Shown one piece after another: positions 1 through 7,584 of a DNA stretch of 64,000 bases (the stretch's first letter is position 1; the number at the start of each line of letters is the position of its first letter). Both the position numbers and the translations under genes were made by a program. Source of the stretch: Chlamydia felis Fe/C-56 (GTDB lineage Bacteria; Chlamydiota; Chlamydiia; Chlamydiales; Chlamydiaceae); assembly GCF_000009945.1 (NCBI RefSeq), contig NC_007899.1, forward strand, positions 124,001 to 188,000. Reading direction: 5' to 3'. The notes below the pieces were generated by a model. The model did no database searches, was not told the DNA's origin, and was given only the letters and a program-made list of their open reading frames with translations.

Positions 1-136
1 CACGACAAAGTTCTCCGAGGCAGGCGGAAAGTCCTTGAGCTTCTAAAAGAGTTCCTGAAACCTTAGAAAGGAGCCCACAAGAGCGGTAAGGTTGCCAATA
101 TTGGATTTGGGATTTTTCGTGATCTAAGTGTATCAT
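1..136 (-). CDS. fliI: FliI-type flagellar/type III ATPase, N-terminal part (runs off left edge)
   Basis: This is the first 45 codons of a minus-strand gene that continues past the left edge. The peptide starts MIHLDHEKSQIQYW and continues with a segment like the N-terminal beta-barrel of FliI/SctN ATPases; no Walker motif is inside the window. Its ATG (134-136) overlaps the stop of the upstream fliH by ATGA, so the two are translationally coupled. In the family the hexameric ATPase unfolds and feeds substrates into a flagellar or type III export gate. Identification rests on the short N-terminus plus the fliF-fliH context, which is the known chlamydial arrangement. The catalytic part is not visible. 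Confidence 0.8.
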   Translation of the reverse strand, partial: MIHLDHEKSQIQYWQPYRSCGLLSKVSGTLLEAQGLSACLGELCR

Positions 137-684
137 GTAGTTAAAACAGAAAGCAAATGATCTAGTTCTTCTCCGATTTCTTGTCTTAGGATTCCTGAGG
201 GAACCTCCATTTTGTAGCTGGATTTTTTGCAAGAGATGTCTGGGAGAAACTCTGCATGTTTAATCATGGGGATTTCATGCGTCGCTATCCAATCATTAAG
301 TTTCTTGTGATCTTCGGGATGAAGGAAGATCTTTACAGGAGATAAAGATCTCAGGGATGTATGTTGTTGTAGAGCAGAAGAAATTAGGAGAGCTAGCTCT
401 TCAGCGTTGTCTAATTTCTTATAAAGGAATTTTTCACAGGTTAAGATAGCAAGCTCTACAAGATCGGGCTTTAGCTGTTGGGGAATTTTTTCTATTTCGG
501 ATAGCATGCGAATCGATAATTTCCGAAATATTTGAATTAAAGATAAAAGTTCTTGAAATGCTTTATCATATCCTAAGGTTTCTCCTTCTGAAAAACCTTG
601 AGAAAATCCCTCTTGCCAGTCTTGAGTTTTTTCTGGGGCATCTTCAGTATCTGAAAGCGAACCAGGGGATTGAGACATTGTCAC
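133..684 (-). CDS. fliH: FliH/SctL-like stator of the export ATPase
   Basis: A 183-residue protein lying between fliF and fliI. Residues 26-38 carry four glycines spaced by four (G26, G30, G34, G38), the GxxxG repeat typical of FliH, followed by a long helical region and a C-terminal domain that in the family binds the FliI N-terminus. The frame opens with GTG at 682-684, with AGG about 8 bases upstream; an ATG two codons on (676-678) has worse spacing, so GTG is preferred. The gene lies 23 bases after fliF and its stop overlaps the fliI start. In Chlamydia these genes exist without a flagellum and are thought to support type III secretion; that role is from the literature and is not shown here. 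Confidence 0.8.
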   Translation of the reverse strand: MTMSQSPGSLSDTEDAPEKTQDWQEGFSQGFSEGETLGYDKAFQELLSLIQIFRKLSIRMLSEIEKIPQQLKPDLVELAILTCEKFLYKKLDNAEELALLISSALQQHTSLRSLSPVKIFLHPEDHKKLNDWIATHEIPMIKHAEFLPDISCKKSSYKMEVPSGILRQEIGEELDHLLSVLTT

Positions 685-707
685 AAGACATACCTAATTC
701 TTAATAT

Positions 708-1733
708 TTATAATTTCAGTACTTGGTGTTGTATATCTTCAGGCAAATGTTTGAAGATTTCTTCAGCTTTTTTAGGATCCAAATACGAGAGAATCAACCT
801 GATTTTTTCGGGAGATTCTTTTTGTAGTATCTCTACCAGCTTCGTAATATTTATGCCTTGTTTTATTTTCTTTGATTCTGAAGGAATGCGCTCGTAAGCG
901 TAAAAGGCAAGATAGAAACTCGCAACGGCTATAATTCCTAAACTAGAAAGTAAAATCGTCCCCCCGACAAGAAGTCTATAGGAAAGCCAGTCTTTTTTGC
1001 TTGTTTGTGAGAAGGGAAATCTTTCGATAACAATAGAGTGAGTATGACCGTAGATTTTCTTTAGATGCTCTTCAGCATGAACCAAGAAAGCTTCTCTTTT
1101 TGCTTTGGAAAACTTTGCTAGGTATTTTTCATTAATAGTTAACTGTATTGTGGGAGTGTTGTTAGCTAGATAGGACAGTATAAAATGTTCCTTAGGGAAA
1201 ATTTTCCCCAGATAGCCTTCACATGTAGATAGAAATAGAGAATTTTTAGAGATCTCTCCAGGAGAGTAGACGTTACCTAGATTATCCGATAGGGTAATGT
1301 GCTCTTTAGTTAACCCTGGAATACTACTAGATAAATAGTCCGTAATAGAATGTAACAGGGATGAGGAAAATGTTTCATTTTTACGAGTTGAAAGAATTAC
1401 AGATACTTGCGGAATAATATGAGGATCATCTTCTGTAGGCAAAGATAGAGCCACAGTAGCACTCGCTACTGATTGAAACATAGTGAGATCTCTTTCTATC
1501 TGTTCTTTTTTTGCTAAGGATTCTAGTAATTTCGGATTTCCCACTTGGCTGAGTTTAAACCAGCCTGTAGTTTTTTTTTCTGAAGGTGGAGAAAAATCTG
1601 GGGATTTCGATGTGTTCTTCCCAAAAAAGATAGCACTCCCTAAAGCCGAAGAAATAACCAAAAGGCCTAAAGGAGAGATGCCTAACGAAGCAACTTTCTT
1701 TTTTAGGAATTGAAAAAACACGAGAAGCCTCAA
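708..1733 (-). CDS. fliF: FliF-like ring protein with FliG-like C-terminal tail
   Basis: A 341-residue protein, much shorter than a full FliF M-ring protein (about 550). It has an N-terminal membrane segment (about residues 17-37), a periplasmic YscJ/FliF-type domain (about 75-160, with AxVALSLP-like spacing), a second membrane segment (about 253-279) and a cytoplasmic tail. The tail (about 296-341) contains ILSYLDPKKAEEIFKHLPED, which reads like the EHPQ-region helices of FliG (ILaYLDPekAAeiL..LPee), so it resembles a natural FliF-FliG fusion. It heads the fliF-fliH-fliI set, 89 bases downstream of nifU. The product probably forms an inner-membrane ring that interacts with FliH/FliI or the type III basal body. 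Confidence 0.85.
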   Translation of the reverse strand: MRLLVFFQFLKKKVASLGISPLGLLVISSALGSAIFFGKNTSKSPDFSPPSEKKTTGWFKLSQVGNPKLLESLAKKEQIERDLTMFQSVASATVALSLPTEDDPHIIPQVSVILSTRKNETFSSSLLHSITDYLSSSIPGLTKEHITLSDNLGNVYSPGEISKNSLFLSTCEGYLGKIFPKEHFILSYLANNTPTIQLTINEKYLAKFSKAKREAFLVHAEEHLKKIYGHTHSIVIERFPFSQTSKKDWLSYRLLVGGTILLSSLGIIAVASFYLAFYAYERIPSESKKIKQGINITKLVEILQKESPEKIRLILSYLDPKKAEEIFKHLPEDIQHQVLKL

Positions 1734-1822
1734 AAAAATAATGAAATAATTATCAAACCACTAACATTTCATCATTCTTTATCAAAAGATACGAATTATT
1801 GACAATTCACGAACTTTAAAAG

Positions 1823-2644
1823 TTAATTAGTTTCGTCGGGGTTCTGAGACATAGGAAAATTTAAAGAGGCCTCATTTACTTTAATTTGTAGTTCGGAATA
1901 AACGTAGGCTCGTAAGAGTTGGCCTATAGAATTCAATGTAGATCCTATAGCAGAAAAACATCCAGAACAATTTCCTGCATAGGAAATTGTTACAATGTTT
2001 TCTTCAAGACTTTCTATAAAAACGCTACCCCCATCAAGAGCTGTGTATGGGGAGACTTTTTCTTCGGCTATTGTTCGTAGAGCGTGGAGCCGTGATTCCA
2101 AAGATAAAGCTTCCCAAGCTTCTTGAGTATAAGGATTGGCATCTTCTATCTCTGAAGGCAGGAAGGACTCTTTTAAGGGTAGGGATCCATCCTCAAGAGG
2201 AATTTCCATACATTGTTCTGCTGCGGTATCTATAGCATCGATAATGCAATGGTATAAAGCCGCGCTACTTTCTGGTAGAGCGGGTTTATTGGGATGAGAA
2301 CGTAGTTCGGTATCAATATTATTAACTGTGAGGTTATAGGCTTGGGCGTAGGTTTTACCAATCACCAAATTACATGCTGTTTCTGCAAGGACAAGTAAAA
2401 AGGGATGCCCAAAATATTGGAATTTTGCATCGATAATTTTTCCATTTACTTTGTCTATCAGCCAATAAAATATCACATAGTTCCCTGTAAGTCTGTGGCC
2501 TTGGCTGCCGATAATCAGACAGGCACCTTTTGTTTCAGCATCTTCTGCTGAAAAGGTCCCCCCACAATAAAATTTATGAAATTTCTTCATAACTTTTGGA
2601 GAAACACTTGCCCAAGAGGCTACAGGTTGAAATGGAATTGTCAT
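1823..2644 (-). CDS. nifU: NifU-like Fe-S scaffold protein with degenerate IscU part
   Basis: A 273-residue protein of two parts. The N-terminal region (about 20-145) follows the IscU fold, with KVNGKIIDAKFQYFG in place of the strand before the second IscU cysteine and YHCIIDAID in place of the third-cysteine HC motif (H132, C133). The first and second scaffold cysteines are replaced (T53 and H80 in my hand alignment). The C-terminal region (about 195-250) is an Nfu domain with DGGSV and an intact CSGC pair at 226-229. The ATG overlaps the stop of the nifS-like gene (ATGA), so the pair is co-translated. The likely role is Fe-S cluster carrier, with the Nfu half as the functional site. Activity of the IscU half is doubtful. 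Confidence 0.8.
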   Translation of the reverse strand: MTIPFQPVASWASVSPKVMKKFHKFYCGGTFSAEDAETKGACLIIGSQGHRLTGNYVIFYWLIDKVNGKIIDAKFQYFGHPFLLVLAETACNLVIGKTYAQAYNLTVNNIDTELRSHPNKPALPESSAALYHCIIDAIDTAAEQCMEIPLEDGSLPLKESFLPSEIEDANPYTQEAWEALSLESRLHALRTIAEEKVSPYTALDGGSVFIESLEENIVTISYAGNCSGCFSAIGSTLNSIGQLLRAYVYSELQIKVNEASLNFPMSQNPDETN

Positions 2645-3798
2645 ACGGAGCTCGGGATTGCGGATTGAAGATGCGCGAGGCCAGCTTGGATAACGCGTCC
2701 TAAAGATGCCAACTGTTCGTCTTTTATTTTCTCAGTGAAGGAAAAATGTAGAGCGCTGTGACAGAGGAAAGGTGACACACCACAATTTTGTAAAATTTGG
2801 GATAGAGGTTGGAAGCGTTCGTAGCCAAGCCCTGGGTAGATTCCTTGTTGATGTAGGAAAAATGCTAAACTTTCTGCGGGAGCGTCACCAATCGTAGCAA
2901 TCATCACATTGGGAAGCTTGTTTTCTAATTCTGGAAACAGAAACTGCACATCGGGTGAGGCGGCTTGGAGTTCTTTTGCAAGTTTATTCCTTAGATTTAT
3001 TGAGGCTAAGATTAAAGAAGAAAAGGAGGACAAACGTTCCTGACAGGCTGTTTTCATAGCAGCTACAGAACCCAAACATAAGGTGCCTGGAGAATGTGTC
3101 GGTAGCCATAAATTGAAGAACTTACTGAGGGATTTTTTTATAAACATTCCTCCTATATTTCCAATCCCTCCCAAAGCCAGGGAAGAAAACGTAAGGATGT
3201 CCGCATCAAGCATAGATGGAGTGAGAGCCGCACGTCCTAGAATATCACAGAGATCTAAGTGCAAGACTACACCACGATCTTTGCATAGAGGTTGTAAATC
3301 TTCTATAGGTTCGATAAGTCCTGTCATGCCATTAGCAGCAGATAATGAAAAGAGTAAGGTGCGTGGTGTTAGCGCTTCTGTAAGCTGTTCTTTGGAGAGT
3401 CTCCCGGACGAGTTTATCGTTACCCAATCATATGTTGTCCCTAATCCCTGGCGACGGCAAATAGCATCAATAGCGTATTGTTGCTCATGTGCGGAGACTA
3501 AAAGGTGGTTTTTCCCCTGGAAAAACGTTAAATTTTCCAATAAAGCAGCGACGATAATAGCCACAGCGTGGGGAAAATGCGGAAGAAAATGAAAAGTATG
3601 AGTTTCTTCTGAACATCCGACAAGTTTTCGAGCTGCTTCTTCAGTTTCACTAAGAAGTTTCATCGCCGATGAAGGTGTCAAAGAAAATGGATCAGAGTAG
3701 GTTTCTAAGCTCTCTCTTACTGAAACTGAAGGAGGAATCGCTTGTTGGTTGTTTAACCAAATGGTTCTGGACGTCGTTCGAACGTGTGGCCGGTCCAT
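2641..3798 (-). CDS. nifS: NifS-like PLP-fold protein lacking expected catalytic residues
   Basis: A 385-residue protein of the class V aminotransferase fold. The NifS-type N-terminus is present (TIWLNNQQAIPP, about 12-23). At the place where cysteine desulfurases have SaHK.xGPkGiG the protein reads TFSSLALGGIGNIGG (203-217), so the PLP-binding lysine is absent. The expected catalytic-cysteine loop (SGSAC) reads PGLGYERFQ, with no cysteine. It may be a pseudoenzyme or structural partner of the adjacent NifU-like protein. The start lies 46 bases inside the end of gpmA, has only a weak ribosome binding site and is probably coupled. No ATG further in preserves the N-terminal motif, so the long form is kept. 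Confidence 0.75.
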   Translation of the reverse strand: MDRPHVRTTSRTIWLNNQQAIPPSVSVRESLETYSDPFSLTPSSAMKLLSETEEAARKLVGCSEETHTFHFLPHFPHAVAIIVAALLENLTFFQGKNHLLVSAHEQQYAIDAICRRQGLGTTYDWVTINSSGRLSKEQLTEALTPRTLLFSLSAANGMTGLIEPIEDLQPLCKDRGVVLHLDLCDILGRAALTPSMLDADILTFSSLALGGIGNIGGMFIKKSLSKFFNLWLPTHSPGTLCLGSVAAMKTACQERLSSFSSLILASINLRNKLAKELQAASPDVQFLFPELENKLPNVMIATIGDAPAESLAFFLHQQGIYPGLGYERFQPLSQILQNCGVSPFLCHSALHFSFTEKIKDEQLASLGRVIQAGLAHLQSAIPSSV

Positions 3799-4436
3799 AA
3801 ATACACTAGGGGTTTTCCTGTAGGTAACTCCAAAGAGAGTACCTCTTCTTCACTTAATTTTTCTATATCCATAATGAGCGAACGTAGGGAATTTCCATGC
3901 GCGGAGATGAATACATTTTTTGAATTCTGCAGTAAAGGAAAAATCGTTTCTTGAAAATAGGGAATAGTGCGTTGTCCCGTATCATAGAGGCTTTCTCCTT
4001 TGGGAGGGGCTATTTTATAGCTGCGTCTCCATAACTTCACTTGCTCTTCACCAAATTGCTCTGCCGTTTCTTGTTTATTTTTCCCCTGAAGTTCCCCATA
4101 CATTCTTTCGTTTAGAGCACTAGAACGGTAGAGGGGGATCATGTGTTGTTCTTCCTCACTGTAAATCCTACTCATTTGTTTTTGCTGGGGAGCATCGTGA
4201 ATAATGTAAGGGACTTTCTTAGAGCTATGGTGTGTCATAGCAAGCAAAGCCGTCATTAAACTTCTCACAAGAGAGGAGGTAAAGATGCAGTCTATAGGAA
4301 GGTCTTTAATTACCTGACCTGCGAGAATGGCTTCGTCTATCCCTTTTTGGCTCAGGGGAATATCAACCCATCCTGTAAAAAGATTTTTTTCATTCCAGAC
4401 CGATTTCCCGTGTCGTAATAAGATAAGAAAAGCCAT
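3753..4436 (-). CDS. gpmA: 2,3-bisphosphoglycerate-dependent phosphoglycerate mutase
   Basis: A 227-residue protein that interconverts 3- and 2-phosphoglycerate in glycolysis. The catalytic RHG is at 8-10, followed by the FTGW.D.PLS region; ALNERMYGELQG and the second histidine in SAHGNSLR match dPGM enzymes. The length is near the usual 230-250. AGGATG precedes the ATG at a good distance. It is the first gene of the minus-strand run gpmA-nifS-nifU-fliF-fliH-fliI and overlaps nifS by 46 bases. Divergent from the pseudouridine synthase gene, with about 155 bases between them. Chlamydiae depend on this lower glycolysis step to use host-derived sugar phosphates. Confidence 0.95.
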   Translation of the reverse strand: MAFLILLRHGKSVWNEKNLFTGWVDIPLSQKGIDEAILAGQVIKDLPIDCIFTSSLVRSLMTALLAMTHHSSKKVPYIIHDAPQQKQMSRIYSEEEQHMIPLYRSSALNERMYGELQGKNKQETAEQFGEEQVKLWRRSYKIAPPKGESLYDTGQRTIPYFQETIFPLLQNSKNVFISAHGNSLRSLIMDIEKLSEEEVLSLELPTGKPLVYLWTGHTFERRPEPFG

Positions 4437-4591
4437 GACATCCTGAATAATAAGGTTAAGAGTATTAGCATAGAAACAAAAAAACTTTGTCTATAGGAAA
4501 GATTTTTCTAGATAATATTTTTTTATAACAAAGAACAGTGGACCTCTATTGGTATTCTTAGGCAAAATATATGTCTCGTATGGAGAATATT

Positions 4592-5290
4592 ATGACAAAG
4601 GTTCGTCTCAATAAATTTTTGGCTTCTTCGGGAGTTGCGTCTCGTAGAAAGTGTGATGAAATTATTTTTTCAGGACATGTAACTGTGAACGGTCGCGTAG
4701 CTCCGGGTCCTTTCGTTCTTGTGGACGAAGAAACTGATACCGTGAAGGTCGATGGGCGTCGCGTAGGCATGACCAAGAAGGTATACTTCATGGTGCATAA
4801 ACCTTTGGGGTATTTATGTTCTTCGGAGAGAAAATTCCCAGGGGATAAGTTGGTTATCGATTTATTCTCTCATCTTCCTTATCGGGTATTCACAGTAGGG
4901 AGACTAGACAAGGAAACTTCTGGATTAATTTTAGTAACAAATGATGGAGAATTTTCTAATAAGATTATTCACCCTTCTTTCGGAATTACCAAAGAGTATT
5001 TGCTTAAGGTGAGCCGTGATGTTACTGCGAAAAATCTTGAAGATCTTATGGGAGGTACGATTATCGATGGTAAAAGAGTCCGCCCTGTTTCTGTTGAGAA
5101 AATCCGTCGTGGTACGATTAAAATTATTGTCAACGAAGGGAAAAAGCACGAGATTCGTTTATTTGCTGAAGCTGCAGGATTGCCTATTCTAGAGCTTTCA
5201 CGCATTCGTATAGGAAGTTTTGTTCTTGGAGGTCTTCGCTACGGGGAATATCGCGAGCTTACCGATGCCGAGATCCTTACCTACATGTAG
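4592..5290 (+). CDS. yjbC: 16S/23S rRNA pseudouridine synthase (RsuA/RluB family)
   Basis: An S4 RNA-binding domain (first 60 residues, starting VRLNKFLASSGVASRRKC) is followed by a pseudouridine synthase domain whose catalytic aspartate lies in GRLDKETSGLILVTND. It modifies a uridine in ribosomal RNA. The frame is open from an ATG at 4571, but GGAG at 4582-4585 sits six bases before the ATG at 4592, and the S4 domain begins directly there, so 4592 is the better start (232 residues). It is a single gene followed 40 bases later by the LemA-like gene. The exact target uridine cannot be read from sequence. Confidence 0.9.
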   Translation: MTKVRLNKFLASSGVASRRKCDEIIFSGHVTVNGRVAPGPFVLVDEETDTVKVDGRRVGMTKKVYFMVHKPLGYLCSSERKFPGDKLVIDLFSHLPYRVFTVGRLDKETSGLILVTNDGEFSNKIIHPSFGITKEYLLKVSRDVTAKNLEDLMGGTIIDGKRVRPVSVEKIRRGTIKIIVNEGKKHEIRLFAEAAGLPILELSRIRIGSFVLGGLRYGEYRELTDAEILTYM

Positions 5291-5317
5291 CCCCTGTTGC
5301 TTTTTTATCATTAGTGA

Positions 5318-5337
5318 GCCATATGTAGCCCTATGGC
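5318..5337 (+). promoter_or_regulatory. Small hairpin over the start codon of the LemA-like gene
   Basis: GCCATA (5318-5323) pairs with TATGGC (5332-5337) around an eight-base loop, and the ATG at 5333-5335 is within the right arm. A six-pair stem is short, so this may be chance, but it would hide the start codon. No good ribosome binding site lies in front of this ATG. Confidence 0.3.
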
Positions 5338-5860
5338 AGGATTAGTTTTTGTAATCATTTTTAGCGTATTGTTGGGAGCCTGTCTCGGGGCGTATTGTCA
5401 ACTATATTATCTCGTAAAAAACATTATGTTTTCTTGGGAGGCTCTCCTTTCCCATGCCATTGCCAAACGTAGGGCCCTCCTTTCTCTGTCTATTTTAGGG
5501 AAGTTAACTATCCCTCGTTTATCTCAGGAAACAGAGTTTTTATGTCAGCATCATAAGATTTCTTGGAGAATTTTTTTAAAACACAGCTACGATATCCTTT
5601 TTGCTTTTCAAGAAATGGAAGAAACTCTTCCTCAGCTTGTTCAGGAGATATTAGAAGCTGTGGGGGAAAATCATGAGCAAGAATCAATTGTGAGATCTTT
5701 AGAAGATTTTTGGGCTAGGGATAATCTTTTTGCTTTTGAGACTTCTGCGTATGAGCAAGCTGTTGAGAAATACTTAAAGCAAAGATCAAGCGCATCGTTA
5801 TGGGTGGCTTCGAGGATGTTTCGTTTTTTAGACCTCCCTATGATTCATTTCTCTCGCTAA
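5333..5860 (+). CDS. Small membrane-anchored LemA-like protein
   Basis: A 175-residue protein with an N-terminal membrane helix (about residues 3-27) and an otherwise helical body. Two places recall LemA proteins: the first helix after the membrane segment with W....L......KRR.LL (about 36-49), and the C-terminal YEQAVEKYL...A.RMFRFLDLP.IHF, comparable to LemA's NdaV..YN....A..fGF...pyF. LemA function is not well understood; the fold is an antiparallel helical bundle beside the membrane. It corresponds by position to an uncharacterised chlamydial gene (about CT724). The 3' end overlaps the convergent birA by 33 bases. The gene is clearly real; the family assignment is tentative. Confidence 0.65.
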   Translation: MAGLVFVIIFSVLLGACLGAYCQLYYLVKNIMFSWEALLSHAIAKRRALLSLSILGKLTIPRLSQETEFLCQHHKISWRIFLKHSYDILFAFQEMEETLPQLVQEILEAVGENHEQESIVRSLEDFWARDNLFAFETSAYEQAVEKYLKQRSSASLWVASRMFRFLDLPMIHFSR

Positions 5861-6406
5861 GATTTTCGGAAATTTTTGTAAAATCCCTTGCTTTACGTGC
5901 TCAATAAGTTTATCGCGAATCTCTTCGAGATCAATGGTATGATTTAAAAGTATAGATAGTGATGTTGCTGGTTGATCTATAGAATTAAGCTCTTCTTTTG
6001 TTGTATTACCATTGATTCCGATCCCCAGGATGATTCCTAGATGGCTGTGCATAGGGACGGTTTCACTAAGAACTCCACAAAGCTTTGCTCCATTTACTAA
6101 CACATCATTTGGCCATTTTATAGTGCCATTAGAGATTCCTAAATCTTGAATTAAAGAGAGAACAGCTTCTGTCCCTAAACGAAATAATTGGCTAACATCA
6201 ATGTCTAATTCGGTAATAAAAAAGCATAAGGAAAGGGTAAGATCTTTATCAGAAGATATCCAGGTTTTATTAAATTTCCCCTTTCCTTCTGTCTGTTTTC
6301 GAGTAGAAACAACAGTAAGAGCTTGAGGATTCCACAGATGTATGAGTTGTTTTGCTGTAGCGTTGGTAGATGGAGTTTCTGCTATTTCGTAGTAAATAAC
6401 TTTCAT
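5828..6406 (-). CDS. birA: Biotin-protein ligase, catalytic domain only
   Basis: A 192-residue biotin ligase that activates biotin with ATP and attaches it to the biotin carrier protein of acetyl-CoA carboxylase. Residues 41-45 hold GKGKF (the GRGRxG adenylate loop), KWPNDV is at about 97-102, and the GAKLCGVL segment carries the family lysine. There is neither the DNA-binding domain of repressor-type BirA nor the usual C-terminal SH3-like domain, so it cannot regulate transcription in the E. coli manner. The frame extends to a GTG at 6421, but the ATG at 6404-6406 has GGGG about eight bases upstream and starts directly at the domain. Divergent from rodA with a short shared upstream region. 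Confidence 0.9.
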   Translation of the reverse strand: MKVIYYEIAETPSTNATAKQLIHLWNPQALTVVSTRKQTEGKGKFNKTWISSDKDLTLSLCFFITELDIDVSQLFRLGTEAVLSLIQDLGISNGTIKWPNDVLVNGAKLCGVLSETVPMHSHLGIILGIGINGNTTKEELNSIDQPATSLSILLNHTIDLEEIRDKLIEHVKQGILQKFPKILAREMNHREV

Positions 6407-6442
6407 TGGAAGTATCCCCACTCTTAATTTATAAAGAGCATT

Positions 6443-7582
6443 ATGAGAAACACTAGATATTTCAGCTATGTCAATTACTGGGTGTTTGTTGTCATTATTG
6501 TATTAATGATGATTAGCATAGTTGTAATTTCTTCTATGGACCCATCAACGATACTCGTAACCTCATCAAAGGGCTTGCTGACGAATAAAAGTATCATGCA
6601 ACTTCGCCATTTTGCTTTGGGATGGACGGTTTTTTTCGTTTGTATGTGGCTCGATTACCATAAGCTAAGAAGTTGGGCGTGGGTTCTTTACATTCTTATG
6701 ATTTTGAGCCTTGCAGGATTGTTTTTTGTCCCCACAGTGCAAAATGTTCATCGATGGTATAAAATTCCCTTCATTGGTTTAAGTGTTCAGCCGTCTGAAT
6801 ATGCTAAGCTTATTGTCGTGATTATGCTCAGCTACATGTTAGATATACGCAAATCTGAAATCTCTTCAAAGACGACAGCTTTCATAGCCTGTGTTATTGT
6901 CGGTATTCCCTTTTTCCTTATTTTTAAAGAACCGGATTTAGGCACAGCTTTAGTTTTATGCCCCGTTGCTTTGGTGATTTTTTATTTGGGGAATATTCAC
7001 CCCTTGTTTGTGAAAATCTGTGCAACCTTTGCAGGAATTGGTCTTCTTTGCTCCCTATTGATTTTTTCTGGAATGATTTCTCATGAAACAGTAAAGCCTT
7101 ACGCATTAAAGGTGATCAAGGAATATCAGTATGAAAGATTAAGCCCTTCAAATCATCATCAGCGAGCATCATTAATTTCCATTGGATTAGGAGGAGTTAA
7201 GGGACGCGGGTGGAAATCGGGAGAATTTGCTGGAAGAGGCTGGCTTCCCTATGGATATACGGACTCGGTATTTCCAGCTTTAGGAGAGGAATTTGGATTG
7301 GTTGGTCTTTTTTTCGCTTTGTGGATGTTTTACTGTTTAATTTGTTTCGGCTGTAGAACGGTGGCTGTTGCCGTTGATGATTTTGGCCGATTATTAGCTG
7401 CAGGAATCACAGTACATATCTCTATGCATGTTATAATCAATATTAGCATGATGTGTGGATTGATGCCTATTACCGGAGTGCCCTTGGTTTTGGTTTCCTA
7501 TGGTGGATCTTCAGTTATTTCCACGATGGCGTCATTAGGAATCTTACAAAGTATCTACAGTCGTAGATTCTCAAAATACTAA
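6443..7582 (+). CDS. rodA: RodA, SEDS-family peptidoglycan glycosyltransferase
   Basis: A 379-residue polytopic membrane protein with about ten hydrophobic segments. Family signatures are VQPSEYAKL, EPDLGTALV, the SLISIGLGGVKGRGW loop and the C-terminal GVPLVLVSYGGSS. SEDS proteins polymerise lipid II together with a class B penicillin-binding protein; in rod-like Chlamydia development this belongs to the MreB-dependent septal peptidoglycan machinery that replaces FtsZ (family knowledge). A second SEDS protein, FtsW, is encoded at 58.7 kb. It stops three bases from the end of the convergent metal ATPase gene, with no hairpin between them. Confidence 0.95.
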   Translation: MRNTRYFSYVNYWVFVVIIVLMMISIVVISSMDPSTILVTSSKGLLTNKSIMQLRHFALGWTVFFVCMWLDYHKLRSWAWVLYILMILSLAGLFFVPTVQNVHRWYKIPFIGLSVQPSEYAKLIVVIMLSYMLDIRKSEISSKTTAFIACVIVGIPFFLIFKEPDLGTALVLCPVALVIFYLGNIHPLFVKICATFAGIGLLCSLLIFSGMISHETVKPYALKVIKEYQYERLSPSNHHQRASLISIGLGGVKGRGWKSGEFAGRGWLPYGYTDSVFPALGEEFGLVGLFFALWMFYCLICFGCRTVAVAVDDFGRLLAAGITVHISMHVIINISMMCGLMPITGVPLVLVSYGGSSVISTMASLGILQSIYSRRFSKY

Positions 7583-7584
7583 GA

